A stretch of 64,000 nt of DNA from Archaeoglobus sp. JdFR-27 (GCA_002011235.1 MTMO01000034.1:84533-148532); one strand, 5' to 3'; counted from the first letter of the stretch, positions 12,518 to 24,003 are shown. The notes: generated by a model from the letters alone, not told the origin. Made by a program: numbers and translations.

Positions 12518-13657
12518 TTAAATCAACTTTGCAAGAATTTCAGTTACATCTTTGGCATCCAAAGCTCTTTTACATCTCGGGCAGAAGGTAAGGATGGTTT
12601 GACTGGCTTCGAGCAGTTGACTCTTTCTTTCTTCAGCGAGTTTCGATGCCATAGAGGCGTCGATATAGGGGTAAATGCCACCAGATCCACAGCAATAGGT
12701 GTTCTTTCTGCTGTACCCCGCTTCTTTAATCTTTATTCCGAATGCTGAGAGTATCTTTCTGGGTTCTTCAACCATGCCTAAATCCCTTGAGAGTATACAA
12801 GGATCATGATAGGTTGCTAAATCAAATTTATCGGATTCAGATTTATCTTTATTAGCCTCAATTCCTTCTTTGAATTTATCGATATTTCCTGCGATAAGTT
12901 GAGATATATGTGTAGCTCTGATTCCGTAATCTTCAAGAAAAACCTTTACACAATGGGGGCAGTTACTCACTACTCCCTCATAACTTCCCAGAATATCTCT
13001 CAGATTCTGGGCATGTTCTCTAAATTGCTTTAAATAACCAAGCTCTTTAAGGTAGGAACCACAACAAAGGACACCTTTAAAAGCAAAATCGATTTCTAAG
13101 AAATTCAGGATTTTTAGAGTTGATTTGATAATTTCGCTTGCCTCGAAAGTTCTACAGCCCGGGAAGTAAAGTAATTTTCCATCTCTTTTTTCGAATTCAC
13201 TGAATTGCTCTTTAAATTTCTTTTCTAAATCTTTGATCATACTTTCATGGGATACAAAAGCTAGTTTAACATTCCTAGGCTCCCCATCGAGATCACAAAT
13301 CTTGCTTCTTTCATCGATAAGTAGTTCATTGACGCTTATGTTCATCGGACAAGTTTCTTTGCAAGCGTTACATGGCAAACATCTCCACAACGTGTCTCCA
13401 ACATCCTCACCGCTCGAGCTGAAATATGCAAGCCTCGATTTTATGGAAGGAGAGACAGTCAGTCTCCTCTCCACATCGAAAACTGGACAGACATGCAAGC
13501 ACATGTTGGGGCAGAGCATACATTTCACAACATCGCTCGCTTTTCCTACTCTTGGTAAAGCCTCTCTAAGAAGGGAAAGTTTTGTTTTCAAAGTTGAGGA
13601 CGAAGTTGCCTGCAGAATCCATTTGATGCTTGAAAACACTATATCCCCTCCGTACAA
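12518..13657 (-). CDS. Fe-S protein with CCG domains (GlcF/HdrD-like)
   Basis: CMLCPNMCLHVCPVF, CLPCNACKETCPMN 4Fe-4S motifs and two CCG blocks (FKGVLCCGSY; YCCGSGG). Confidence 0.85.
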   Translation of the reverse strand: MYGGDIVFSSIKWILQATSSSTLKTKLSLLREALPRVGKASDVVKCMLCPNMCLHVCPVFDVERRLTVSPSIKSRLAYFSSSGEDVGDTLWRCLPCNACKETCPMNISVNELLIDERSKICDLDGEPRNVKLAFVSHESMIKDLEKKFKEQFSEFEKRDGKLLYFPGCRTFEASEIIKSTLKILNFLEIDFAFKGVLCCGSYLKELGYLKQFREHAQNLRDILGSYEGVVSNCPHCVKVFLEDYGIRATHISQLIAGNIDKFKEGIEANKDKSESDKFDLATYHDPCILSRDLGMVEEPRKILSAFGIKIKEAGYSRKNTYCCGSGGIYPYIDASMASKLAEERKSQLLEASQTILTFCPRCKRALDAKDVTEILAKLI

Positions 13658-15039
13658 TCCTTTTCTATAACCTTTCCGGGGTTGAGGATATTTCTCCTAT
13701 CGAAAATCGTTTTAAGGTCTCTGAGAATTGGATAGAAGCCTTTAAGCTCTTTTGGAAGCCATTTTGCTCTTAAAGCACCTATTCCATGGTGGTGGCTGAT
13801 CGAAGCGGTGCCTAAAGCAGTTTCCATCGCTTTTTTCCAGACTTCCCTGTAGTATTTCTCAAGGTCCCCAGAAACACCAGCAAAGGTGAAGTAGAAGCAT
13901 AATCCTTCTTCGTAGAAGTGAGAGGCATGGCATGAGGCAAGGAGAGTTCCGTCAACATCTCTAATAGCCTTCAAAATTTTTCTGTAAACCTCCATAGCAT
14001 TCTTCCAGAAACATGAAACCTCAATGGTATCGAAAATTATCCCTAAAGGGACGAACTTAGAGATGTCGGAAACGTTGAATCTCTCCCTGAGCCAATCTTC
14101 GACAGGTTTCTCGCCAATAAACTCTCCATTGACTTTTTTGAGGACAAAATCCCTCTCTTGATCTGCCATCTCTCCTTCAACCATAACGATCATAACCACT
14201 CCTTCTACATTGAAGTTCTTAAGGGACTCAAGCCTGTCGAAAATTCTCAGCAGGGCTGGTCTGAATGTTTGAACTAGCTTTCTTGCATTCTCCACTGCAT
14301 CGTCCATAGAATCGAATCTGAAAGCCATTTTGTAATTTTCTTCCGGAATTTTTCTGATTTTCAGGGTGGCTTCGCAGATAACCCCAAATATTCCTTCACT
14401 TCCTGTAAAAAGATCGTTTGGATTGATGAAGGCCTTTCTCGGGAACGGTTCTGCTTCAACTATCTCTCCATCTGGCATCACGACCTTCAGACCTACCAAT
14501 AGGTCCTCAATGTTTCCATATCTCGTTGAGAACTGTCCGCTTGCCTTTGTAGCAACCCATCCACCAACGGTTGAGCAGTAAAGACTTTGTGGAGAGTGGC
14601 GAAGGGTGAAACCATTATGATTCAGGACATCTTCGAGTCTTCCCCCAACAACGCCTGCTCCAACTTTAACCAGCAACCTTTCCGCGTCGATCTCAATCTT
14701 ATCTAAAGAAAGCATGGATAGGGCTATGCCACCGCAGTATGGAGTTGCACCGTCTATGACTCCGCTCGCACCACCGAAAATATAAATCGGTACGGAAAAG
14801 GAGTTGGCAATCTGCAGAATGGAGGAAACATCCTCAGCGCCATCAGGGAAGGCTACAGCATCGGGTAAAGCGGGAAGAGTGTGGCTCAAAAGACGGTTAA
14901 GGTGGAGTGGGTTGAAGTCCTTTGAATAAGCAATTCTGTCAGCAAGGTGGGTTGAAACTTTTATGCCAGATTTTTTTAACTCTCTAACAACATCCTCAAT
15001 CCTTTCAGAGTATTTTGATTTTTTGATAACCTTAAGCAT
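13639..15039 (-). CDS. FAD-linked oxidase, alkyl-DHAP synthase (ADPS/AGPS)/GlcD-like
   Basis: VAO-fold motifs (IYIFGGASG; STVGGWVATKASGQFSTRYGNIEDLLVGLKVVMPDG) and SHHHGIGALR, typical of ADPS-like proteins. Confidence 0.82.
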   Translation of the reverse strand: MLKVIKKSKYSERIEDVVRELKKSGIKVSTHLADRIAYSKDFNPLHLNRLLSHTLPALPDAVAFPDGAEDVSSILQIANSFSVPIYIFGGASGVIDGATPYCGGIALSMLSLDKIEIDAERLLVKVGAGVVGGRLEDVLNHNGFTLRHSPQSLYCSTVGGWVATKASGQFSTRYGNIEDLLVGLKVVMPDGEIVEAEPFPRKAFINPNDLFTGSEGIFGVICEATLKIRKIPEENYKMAFRFDSMDDAVENARKLVQTFRPALLRIFDRLESLKNFNVEGVVMIVMVEGEMADQERDFVLKKVNGEFIGEKPVEDWLRERFNVSDISKFVPLGIIFDTIEVSCFWKNAMEVYRKILKAIRDVDGTLLASCHASHFYEEGLCFYFTFAGVSGDLEKYYREVWKKAMETALGTASISHHHGIGALRAKWLPKELKGFYPILRDLKTIFDRRNILNPGKVIEKDCTEGI

Positions 15040-15091
15040 ATCTGATTTTAAAAAGAGAAACTATTTTATTTCTTCTGTATTTCTCTGCTTG

Positions 15092-15574
15092 ATGTCGTTT
15101 GACAAAGATGTCTTTTCCTTAGTTAAGGACTGGCTGATTGAGGAAGGAATTCTCAAATCTGAGGTTCCCGATGAGATGGCGGACTGGCATTACGTCGTTG
15201 AATTTCCGGCTAAGTCCAATCAGGTTTCCGATATTATCAAACCGAAAAACAGAAGGATGATTCTCCTTTTAAGCGGTATCGTGCTTTCCGAATCTCATTA
15301 CAGGGCTTTCAGCTCTTTAACACCTGAAGAGAAACAAAAGCTCGTACATCGATGGAAGATGGATCTCATTTTCAGAAAAGCTGATTTTAGATTAATTCCC
15401 GACGCGATGAATTTGCAGAGGATAGAATTTTCGATACCTATTTTTGAGGATGGTCTCTCTAAAAGCTCGGTTATCGAAGCATTAAGAGAGCTTTTCAAAT
15501 GCAAACTCTACATAATCTGGAACGTTCAGTATGAATTCGACAAATTTTCTGGCGTAGATTCGATGTATCTCTAA
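15092..15574 (+). CDS. DUF2299-like protein
   Basis: MSFDKDVFSLVKDWLIEEGILKSEVPDEMADWHYVVEFP; start ATG 15092 in frame with the longer listed ORF. Confidence 0.55.
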   Translation: MSFDKDVFSLVKDWLIEEGILKSEVPDEMADWHYVVEFPAKSNQVSDIIKPKNRRMILLLSGIVLSESHYRAFSSLTPEEKQKLVHRWKMDLIFRKADFRLIPDAMNLQRIEFSIPIFEDGLSKSSVIEALRELFKCKLYIIWNVQYEFDKFSGVDSMYL

Positions 15575-15711
15575 TATCACTTATTTCTCATGGTCTTACG
15601 ATTGACTTTCCCATAAAGTGGTCGTGTAATAGTTGTAATAAACAATAGTTGTAATAGACTGATGATGTAATGATATAATCAAAGGGTTTACGGGAAGATA
15701 CTCAGAGAGAT

Positions 15712-15915
15712 TTGGCAAAGTCCATCTTGCATGAAATCGCAAAAAAGTCTCCTGAGTGTTTCTTGGATGTGATTAGAGATCCAGAGTTAAGGATACCTGC
15801 ACTTAAGATTCTTCTTGGTTTGAACATGGAACATCTTTTTGAATACCTCATCAACTTGCTTCACCATGAAGATTGTAAAATCAGAGAAGCTGCTATCGTT
15901 CTGATTTCTACATGA
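15712..15915 (+). CDS. HEAT-repeat protein, N-terminal portion (split)
   Basis: HEAT-like helices PELRIPALKILLGLNMEHLFEYLINLLHHEDCKIREAAIVLIS; TTG start uncertain. Confidence 0.45.
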   Translation: MAKSILHEIAKKSPECFLDVIRDPELRIPALKILLGLNMEHLFEYLINLLHHEDCKIREAAIVLIST

Positions 15916-16124
15916 AAGATAAAATTGAGCCGAAAAAACTAAACAAAGTTCTAATAAATATACTTGATGATGAATCTTGGTTTGTGAGGTTAGTTGCTGC
16001 TGAAACCCTTGCTAAAACAGCTGGAAGAGCCGGAAAGAAGGAAATAAACCAACTTAAAAAGCTTCTTGAAGATAAGGAGATCATCAGAGAAAGCGTGAAG
16101 GAATTGTTGGAGGATTTCGGCTAA
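15912..16124 (+). CDS. HEAT-repeat protein, C-terminal portion (ATGA overlap with preceding ORF)
   Basis: VLINILDDESWFVRLVAAETLAKTAG is HEAT/PBS-lyase-like; ATG overlaps the TGA of the upstream ORF. Confidence 0.5.
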   Translation: MKDKIEPKKLNKVLINILDDESWFVRLVAAETLAKTAGRAGKKEINQLKKLLEDKEIIRESVKELLEDFG

Positions 16125-16277
16125 ACTGTTTGCAAGTTCAACGCTTAGTTCTGATTTTTGGATGTTGTTATTCTGGGAGAATCAAATTTTCCCGGTTTTG
16201 GTTCTTTGTCGAAATTTTTTTCCTTATCATCATATATTTAGCAACCTATATTAATTAAATTAAGCAAAAAACCAACC

Positions 16278-16424
16278 ATGGAAAGGCTGATTCATTGTCA
16301 GACTGTAATGGAAGAGGAGAGACTAGGAGAGCTGAAAAGGAAAACGGGAGAAAATTCGACAAAGGATGCGCTTTTGAAGGCGATACAGCACTACCTTCAC
16401 TGTTACTACTCGGAAAACTACTGA
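16278..16424 (+). CDS. Small protein, DUF5371-like (48 aa)
   Basis: MERLIHCQTVMEEERLGELKRKTGENSTKDALLKAIQHYLHCYYSENY; similar to the ORF at 17504-17710. Confidence 0.65.
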   Translation: MERLIHCQTVMEEERLGELKRKTGENSTKDALLKAIQHYLHCYYSENY

Positions 16425-16433
16425 GGTGGTAGG

Positions 16434-16562
16434 ATGATCAAGTGTCCAAATTGCAATCTGATGGATCTTTCTTCAACTTACAACTTCAATAAAAAGACCG
16501 GCACCTTCAACTGTCCGATCTGTGGATTTAAAATCACAATTTTAAGTCATATTTCTTACTAA
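16434..16562 (+). CDS. Small zinc-knuckle protein (42 aa)
   Basis: MIKCPNCNLMDLSSTYNFNKKTGTFNCPICGFKITILSHISY, two CPxC motifs; gaggtgg RBS. Confidence 0.55.
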   Translation: MIKCPNCNLMDLSSTYNFNKKTGTFNCPICGFKITILSHISY

Positions 16563-16626
16563 AATTTACCTACATTTTTATTTTTAGCTTAGCAAATTAT
16601 AAATATTCATTTTATGGCTTTTTATT

Positions 16627-17481
16627 ATGTATACTGACTGTCATATTCATATAGTCCCAATAGGGGTTGTAAATAGATTAAAGGAAGAGTTTATAGGGGC
16701 GATTAAAAATCTCGATGTTGTTGCTAAATTTGGGGAATCTTCGGACTATCTCGTTGAATACCTTGATAAAAATGAGATTGAAGCGGTTGCTATAATGAGC
16801 TATCCTTCTCCAGAGACTCATGGGGGAGGAATAGAGGTTGTAGAGGCTTTAATCGATTACTGCAAGCCCTATAGAGATAGGCTTTATCCCTTTGGTAGTG
16901 TACACCCAAGATTGATGGATGCTAACGAGATAGAGGAAAGCCTCGAGAAACAGTATTCAGAAGGAATAGCCGGGATAAAGCTCCATCCCGTTCACCAACA
17001 TTTTAAACCAAATGATTACAGGGAAGAGGAGAGAGGTCTTAAAACTCTCGAGTCTGTCTATGAATTTGCTTCGGATCATTCCGTTCCGCTTCTTTTCCAC
17101 ACTGGAACAAGCATCCTACCGGGTGCAAGATCAAAATTTGGAAATCCCCTTTTTCTCGAGGATGTTGCAATCGATTTTCCAGAGCTTCGTATCATAATGA
17201 GCCATGGTGGTAGACCATTTTGGATGAAGGAAGCTTTCTACGTTCTCAGGAGATTTAGCAACGTTTGGCTGGATATAAGTGGAATTCCACCACAAAAGTT
17301 GCTTACTGAATATTTCCCCAGATTCGAAGATATAGCTAAAAATAGCCTATATGGTAGTGATTTTCCCAGTCCTGGAGTGAGAGGAATCAGAGAAAATCTC
17401 GAACTTTTTCTAAATCTCCCCTTAGACAAACGATTAAAGGAGAAGATTACCTATGGCAATTTTAAAAAACTCTTACGATAA
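16627..17481 (+). CDS. Amidohydrolase/TatD-like metal-dependent hydrolase
   Basis: YTDCHIHIVP, GIKLHPVHQHF, LLFHTGTS, MSHGGRPF, LYGSDFPSP motifs. Confidence 0.82.
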   Translation: MYTDCHIHIVPIGVVNRLKEEFIGAIKNLDVVAKFGESSDYLVEYLDKNEIEAVAIMSYPSPETHGGGIEVVEALIDYCKPYRDRLYPFGSVHPRLMDANEIEESLEKQYSEGIAGIKLHPVHQHFKPNDYREEERGLKTLESVYEFASDHSVPLLFHTGTSILPGARSKFGNPLFLEDVAIDFPELRIIMSHGGRPFWMKEAFYVLRRFSNVWLDISGIPPQKLLTEYFPRFEDIAKNSLYGSDFPSPGVRGIRENLELFLNLPLDKRLKEKITYGNFKKLLR

Positions 17482-17503
17482 TTTTTAAGTAATTGATTTA
17501 ATT

Positions 17504-17710
17504 CTATCCCGTGAGTTCTTCTTTTAACTCTTTTATAACATTTAAGTTGTGTTCGATCCTCTTAATTCCAATGTGCCCCATATCAAGTTGGCAAGCGAGG
17601 TAATGTTCAACGGCTTTTACCAGGGCATCTTTAGTATTCATGCCTGTTCGTCTTTTGAGCTCATTGAGCTTATCTTCTCTGATGACGGTTTGAGCGTAAA
17701 CGTATTTCAT
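17504..17710 (-). CDS. DUF5371-like small protein (68 aa)
   Basis: MKYVYAQTVIREDKLNELKRRTGMNTKDALVKAVEHYLAC, RHH-like small archaeal family. Confidence 0.65.
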   Translation of the reverse strand: MKYVYAQTVIREDKLNELKRRTGMNTKDALVKAVEHYLACQLDMGHIGIKRIEHNLNVIKELKEELTG

Positions 17711-17854
17711 GCGAGGTAAATTAAGTTAAAGGGGTATAAAATTTTTGAAATGTAAGATGATTATGATGTTTTCTTTATTCAAGCCCTCATGAAAATCGAA
17801 GTTCCTGAAAATAAAAACCGATTAAAATATTCATTTTAAAAATTAAAATTTAAA

Positions 17855-18862
<1,008 letters not shown>

Positions 18863-18993
18863 TCAAGGAGTTTATATTCACAAATAATTCTTTCGATTTT
18901 TATCGAGCTAAACTCTGACTATATTTTGTTGAAGTTTAGCAAAAAGCGATTATCAGCGATATGGTTTTATTGGGTGAATGCTTAATCTCAATC

Positions 18994-19428
18994 ATGGGTT
19001 CCGACTATAAACTTATAGACCATACAGCTGATGTCGCATTCGAAGCCTTTGGAAACACATTGGATGAACTTTTTGAAAACGCCACAAGGGCCTTTTACGA
19101 TGCTTTTGTAATGGTTGAAAAGGTTACCATAGAAACGGAGAAGAAAGTAGAGATCAGCGACTTTGAAGTCGATTTTCTCCTTTATAAATGGCTGAATGAG
19201 ATCCTCTTCCTCTTCGATACTGAGTTTTTTGCCACAAAAAATGTAAACATATCAATTAAAAAAGAAAAAAAGGAATATCTGCTGGAAGCAAATTTGCTAG
19301 GAGGAAAGATAAAGCCTGAGATCATAAAAACCGAACCGAAAGCGATTACAATGCATAATTTCAGAGTAGAAAAGAGGAAAGAGGGGGATAAAGAGTTGTG
19401 GTATGCCTATGTTGTGATTGATATTTGA
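18994..19428 (+). CDS. Archease
   Basis: YKLIDHTADVAFEAFGNTLDELFENATRAFYDAF; C-terminal KAITMHNFRVEK; ATG 18994. Confidence 0.92.
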   Translation: MGSDYKLIDHTADVAFEAFGNTLDELFENATRAFYDAFVMVEKVTIETEKKVEISDFEVDFLLYKWLNEILFLFDTEFFATKNVNISIKKEKKEYLLEANLLGGKIKPEIIKTEPKAITMHNFRVEKRKEGDKELWYAYVVIDI

Positions 19429-19489
19429 TACGATAAAAGGAAACTTTAGTTTTCAGTTGATTCAGTTGATTAAATTGTTTCAATTCGGT

Positions 19490-20674
19490 TCAATCCTTTC
19501 TTTTCATAATTTCTCTGTAAAGTCTTCCCTGCAAACCATGGAACGCTGAATAACCTTCTGCAAGTCTCTGATCTATGGTTGTTGTGTCAAAAGAGGTGAG
19601 TTCCTCGCTGTAAAGCGCATATTCCGAAAACCTCGCGATCGGTATAGCACTTCCTTTGAAAAGTTTAACCTTCACCCATCCCGTAACTCTTTCCTGTGTT
19701 TTATCAATAAACACGTTTAGTGCATCGTATAAGGGATCGTTTGTCAGGCCATAGTATACAAGTTCTGCCCACTCCTCTTCCACGAACTTTTTGAATTTGA
19801 GCTCTCTTCTGCTAAGGATGAGCCTCTCCAAGTCTATATGGGCAGTAAGGAGTATTGTTGCAGCTGGATGTTCGTAGTTCTCCCTTGCTTTAAGGCCAAG
19901 AACCCGATCTTCCATCATGTCCGTTCTTCCAACACCGTGCTTCCCGCCCACCTCGTTCAGCTTTCTGATTAGTTCATAACCCTTCATTCTCTCATCGTTT
20001 AGTGCTACAGGAATTCCCCTTTCAAAATCGATTTTGATGACTTCTGGCTGATCTGGAGCTTTCTCCGGGCTTACAGTCCACTCGAATATCTCTTCAAGGG
20101 GTGGAAATGAGGGATCTTCGAGTTTTCCACCTTCGATACTCCTGCTCCACAAGTTCTCGTCGATGCTCCACGGTTTTTCTTTACTTACCTTTATCTCAAT
20201 CCCCTTTTTTCTCGCATAATCGATTTCCCACTCTCTCGTGAGATTCAGCTCCCTCATTGGGGCTATAACCTTGAAACCATATTGCATAAAGATGTTCTCG
20301 AATCTCAGCTGATCGTTTCCTTTTCCTGTGCATCCATGGGCTATCGCGTCTGCCTTCTCTTCTATGGCTATTTCAGCCGTTTTTTTGGCTATTATTGGTC
20401 TTGCGATTGAAGTGCCCAAAACGTAACCCTCATAATCTCCATTAGCCTTTATGAGCGTGAAAAGGGCATCAACAAACTCCTTCTTTGCATCAATCGTGTA
20501 ATGCTTATCTGAATATTTTTTACCTCTTTCTTCAGCCTCTTTAACATCTTTTTCAGGCTGTCCGATATCGACTGTGACTGTTACAACCTCATCAAACCCG
20601 TATTTTTCTCTAAGCAAGGGTATACAGACCGTTGTGTCGAGGCCTCCTGAATAGGATAGAACAACCTTGCTCAT
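19490..20674 (-). CDS. argG: Argininosuccinate synthase
   Basis: [36 protein letters not shown]. Confidence 0.97.
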   Translation of the reverse strand: MSKVVLSYSGGLDTTVCIPLLREKYGFDEVVTVTVDIGQPEKDVKEAEERGKKYSDKHYTIDAKKEFVDALFTLIKANGDYEGYVLGTSIARPIIAKKTAEIAIEEKADAIAHGCTGKGNDQLRFENIFMQYGFKVIAPMRELNLTREWEIDYARKKGIEIKVSKEKPWSIDENLWSRSIEGGKLEDPSFPPLEEIFEWTVSPEKAPDQPEVIKIDFERGIPVALNDERMKGYELIRKLNEVGGKHGVGRTDMMEDRVLGLKARENYEHPAATILLTAHIDLERLILSRRELKFKKFVEEEWAELVYYGLTNDPLYDALNVFIDKTQERVTGWVKVKLFKGSAIPIARFSEYALYSEELTSFDTTTIDQRLAEGYSAFHGLQGRLYREIMKRKD

Positions 20675-20752
20675 GCTTTAGCTTGTCCAGTACTTTTTAA
20701 ATAGTTTACTTTGGTTTATACTTTGGTTTGCACCGTTCTGTCATCTCTTCTT

Positions 20753-22369
20753 TCAATCTCTTACTTCAATCCCTTTTTTCCTTAGATAATCTTTAACCTC
20801 AGTGATTGATACCTCCTTTCGATGGAAGATGCCGGCTGCTAAAGCAGCCTCAACGTCTGTCTTGCTGAAAACCTCGTAAAAATGCTCGACTTTCCCAGCC
20901 CCACTTGATGCAATAACCGGTATGGAAACCCCACTTTTGACATGGTTAATTAACTCTAAATCATATCCAAGCTTCGTTCCATCCCTGTCAATGCAGTTGA
21001 GCAGGATCTCTCCTGCACCAAGCTTCTCGCAAATCTTTGCGAGCTGCAAAGCATCGATGTCTCTTGCTTCTCTCCCCCCCTTCACCGTGCACTGGTACCA
21101 GCAGTACTCTTCTCCATTGGGGCCAGGGATTTCAGTCTTGATAACATTGTGTTTGGTGTCGGTAGGAGATTCGACGTAAACCCTCTTTGGATCGATCGAA
21201 ACGACAACTGCTTGGCTGCCATAAACCCTTGAGATCTGCTCTATTGAACTCTCACCCGTTGGGCCGTGCTTTAGGTATTCTTCAGCTGTATAGACAGCAT
21301 CGCTGCCTATAGACACTTTATCCGCCCCAGATCTGAAGTATTCGGACGCGACATCTAAAGCAGAGTAATACGTTCCATCCGAATCCGTGTATTCCTGAAT
21401 CCCACCACCAATTGTAAGCGGTACAAAGACATTTTCAGATGTAAGTCTTAAAACCTCTAACATAGGCTGATCTTTGAGCGGGAAATCTCGGAATCCGGTT
21501 ATATTCAGGAATACAATCTCATCTGCCCCCTCCTCAAAATACCTTCTCGCAAGCTCCACTGGCTTGCCGAGGTTTCTAACTCTGCCTTTCTCCCTGACGT
21601 CGTATTTATCTCCTTTTGTAACGACTAAATCTCCCTCATCGTTTGTCCTCACATCAAGACATGCTACGATCCTTTTTGCCAGCTTGGTTTTGTCTGATTT
21701 CTCGTTTTTACTTTTATTTGATACTGAGCTGTATGAATGTAAATCCAAAGATTCTGACTCCAGAAAATTCTTTAAAATCCTCAATCCGGCCTCTCCACTC
21801 TTCTCTGGATGGAATTGCACGGCTATAACATTGCCCTTCTGAACGGCGCTTATGAACTCTCCACCGTAGTCTGTTGTGGAGAGAATCCAGTCAGAATTCT
21901 CCTTACTTGGCACTGCCCTATAGGAGTGCACGAAGTAAAGCTTTTCTCCCTTATATCTTGAAAATAAACTTGAACTCTTCTCGATTTTTATTCCATTCCA
22001 GCCTATGTGTGGAACCGAGACTTTCTTGCTGTCGAACTTTTTTATCTGCCCCTTTATCACACCTAACCCAGGAACATCGGGAGCCTCTTCGCTTCCCTCG
22101 AAAAGGGTCTGTAAGCCTAAGCAAATTCCTAAAAATGGTCTGTTCGATTTTATATATTCCTTTAGAGCCTCAACGTATCCATACTCTTCTAACCTCTCCA
22201 TTGCATTCCCGAAACTTCCAACACCTGGAAAAATGAGCTTTTTGGCATTTAAAATGTCTTTTGGCCCGGATACATCTTCAACGGAGTAACCAAGTTTCTT
22301 TATCGCGTTTCTTATACTTCTTACATTCCCCGCTCCATAATCTACCAAGGTTACCATCTGATTTTCCAC
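20753..22369 (-). CDS. hisHF: Imidazole glycerol phosphate synthase, HisH-HisF fusion
   Basis: N-terminal HisH amidotransferase ([23 protein letters not shown]) fused in frame to HisF ([19 protein letters not shown]). Confidence 0.95.
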   Translation of the reverse strand: MENQMVTLVDYGAGNVRSIRNAIKKLGYSVEDVSGPKDILNAKKLIFPGVGSFGNAMERLEEYGYVEALKEYIKSNRPFLGICLGLQTLFEGSEEAPDVPGLGVIKGQIKKFDSKKVSVPHIGWNGIKIEKSSSLFSRYKGEKLYFVHSYRAVPSKENSDWILSTTDYGGEFISAVQKGNVIAVQFHPEKSGEAGLRILKNFLESESLDLHSYSSVSNKSKNEKSDKTKLAKRIVACLDVRTNDEGDLVVTKGDKYDVREKGRVRNLGKPVELARRYFEEGADEIVFLNITGFRDFPLKDQPMLEVLRLTSENVFVPLTIGGGIQEYTDSDGTYYSALDVASEYFRSGADKVSIGSDAVYTAEEYLKHGPTGESSIEQISRVYGSQAVVVSIDPKRVYVESPTDTKHNVIKTEIPGPNGEEYCWYQCTVKGGREARDIDALQLAKICEKLGAGEILLNCIDRDGTKLGYDLELINHVKSGVSIPVIASSGAGKVEHFYEVFSKTDVEAALAAGIFHRKEVSITEVKDYLRKKGIEVRD

Positions 22370-22544
22370 CTTTTGCTTTTCTGGAAGTGAATATTTAAGA
22401 TTTTGTGTGGTTTCAGGCTAAATATAATTGACGTAAATACGTAAATAGAATTTTCCACGATTTGCCAGCCCTCTGATTCTATTCCAAAATTTAAAATTTC
22501 TGATTTGTACTAATAATTTCGGATTAATTCCACTCTCTCTAATC

Positions 22545-23204
22545 TTAAAAAATTCGAAGTTCTAAAGATGGATTTATAACTCCTTCAAGCATTTTTACAT
22601 GTTTTTTACATAATCCTTTCACTTGGTTAATCTCTTCAGTCGTATGGCAATTGTAGAGTATACATGTTTTCTCACTACAAAATATTTCTTCGTACTCAAA
22701 ATAGGCATAAAACTGCAGAATGAGCATTCTTAGCACTTTACGAACATCAATATCGATTTTCTCAGTAAAGCCCAGTGAGGATTTTATGTAGTATTCAGGA
22801 GGCTTTGCCGGAGCATAAAGTATGCCTTTAAGCGAGATTACCGCAGCAGCACTCATCACAATCATTCTAAGATGGTATCTCATATCATCTCCAGGTGTAG
22901 CTATAAGTCTATTTGTTATTAGGACTGCTGGCTTAGAAATGTCAATGCTTTGGGAGAAGTATTTCAGCAATTCTACACCATCGTAAATAACTCCCTGTAT
23001 AAGATCCCTCTTCTCGTTCTCGATCTCTAATGGGAGAGGCTCGTAAAATACCCTCTCGCTGGGATTTCTTACCCTTATATATGCAAGAAAATAGGGATCT
23101 CTGAACCTATATTTTTTAAACTCAACAGTAAAGTTGAAGAGAGCTCTTATCTCGTCGAAAAATGAAAATGAATCCCAAAGATTTTCTTCGATATATATCT
23201 TCAT
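22545..23204 (-). CDS. Conserved archaeal hypothetical protein
   Basis: 219 aa uninterrupted ORF next to thi4. Confidence 0.6.
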   Translation of the reverse strand: MKIYIEENLWDSFSFFDEIRALFNFTVEFKKYRFRDPYFLAYIRVRNPSERVFYEPLPLEIENEKRDLIQGVIYDGVELLKYFSQSIDISKPAVLITNRLIATPGDDMRYHLRMIVMSAAAVISLKGILYAPAKPPEYYIKSSLGFTEKIDIDVRKVLRMLILQFYAYFEYEEIFCSEKTCILYNCHTTEEINQVKGLCKKHVKMLEGVINPSLELRIF

Positions 23205-23211
23205 ATATATA

Positions 23212-24003
23212 TTACTCGAACCCCTTCAGCTTTTCAAGGGCAACTTCAGCAGCTCTTTTTCCACTTAGAAGCATCCCTCCAAAAGTTGGTCCCATTCTTG
23301 GGAGCCCGAAGACTGTAGTCACTGCCATTCCAGTAACTATAAGACCAGAGAAAACTTCTCCAGTATGGTTCACGACGGCATCTTCGCTCTCTTCAACCCA
23401 CATTGAACCGTACCCTCTTGTTTTAAGAAGACCCCTTTCCTCAAGCTTTTTAGCAACAAACGCATCGTGGCCTGTTGCATCTATGATAAGCTTGGATTCG
23501 AGAGCTATTGGATCAACGCAAGTTATTTGCCTCGGTAAAGCTTGTACTGGTGTCCAGTTTATTACTACTCCTGAAACCCTCCTCTCCTTTATTATCAAAT
23601 CTTCAAAGGTGGTCATGTTAAGAAACTTCGCACCAGCTTCGCAAGCTGCAGCTATAAGCTTTGAACACGCATGTGGGCCATCTGTAACGTATAGTCCTTT
23701 AGTGTATTCTTGGTAAGGAATGAGAAGTTCATCTAGGACTTTTTCTGCTGGGGCTCTGACAGTTATCTTGTTCATCAGATATCCACCAATCCAGAAACCC
23801 CCACCCAAATAGTTGTTCCTTTCTATTACGAGGACTTTTTTACCGACTTTTGCAAGTTCTCTTGCAGCCATCAGTCCACTGGGCCCACCTCCAACAACAA
23901 TTACATCAGAGTCTGTGTATTCTATAAGCATGCTGTGAAAACTCTTTACAATGGCTGAAGTTACGTCTTTTTCGGTTGTTTTTGCAAAAATTTCCCCTTC
24001 CAT
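23212..24003 (-). CDS. thi4: Thiamine thiazole synthase, Thi4 family
   Basis: [67 protein letters not shown]. Confidence 0.93.
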   Translation of the reverse strand: MEGEIFAKTTEKDVTSAIVKSFHSMLIEYTDSDVIVVGGGPSGLMAARELAKVGKKVLVIERNNYLGGGFWIGGYLMNKITVRAPAEKVLDELLIPYQEYTKGLYVTDGPHACSKLIAAACEAGAKFLNMTTFEDLIIKERRVSGVVINWTPVQALPRQITCVDPIALESKLIIDATGHDAFVAKKLEERGLLKTRGYGSMWVEESEDAVVNHTGEVFSGLIVTGMAVTTVFGLPRMGPTFGGMLLSGKRAAEVALEKLKGFE

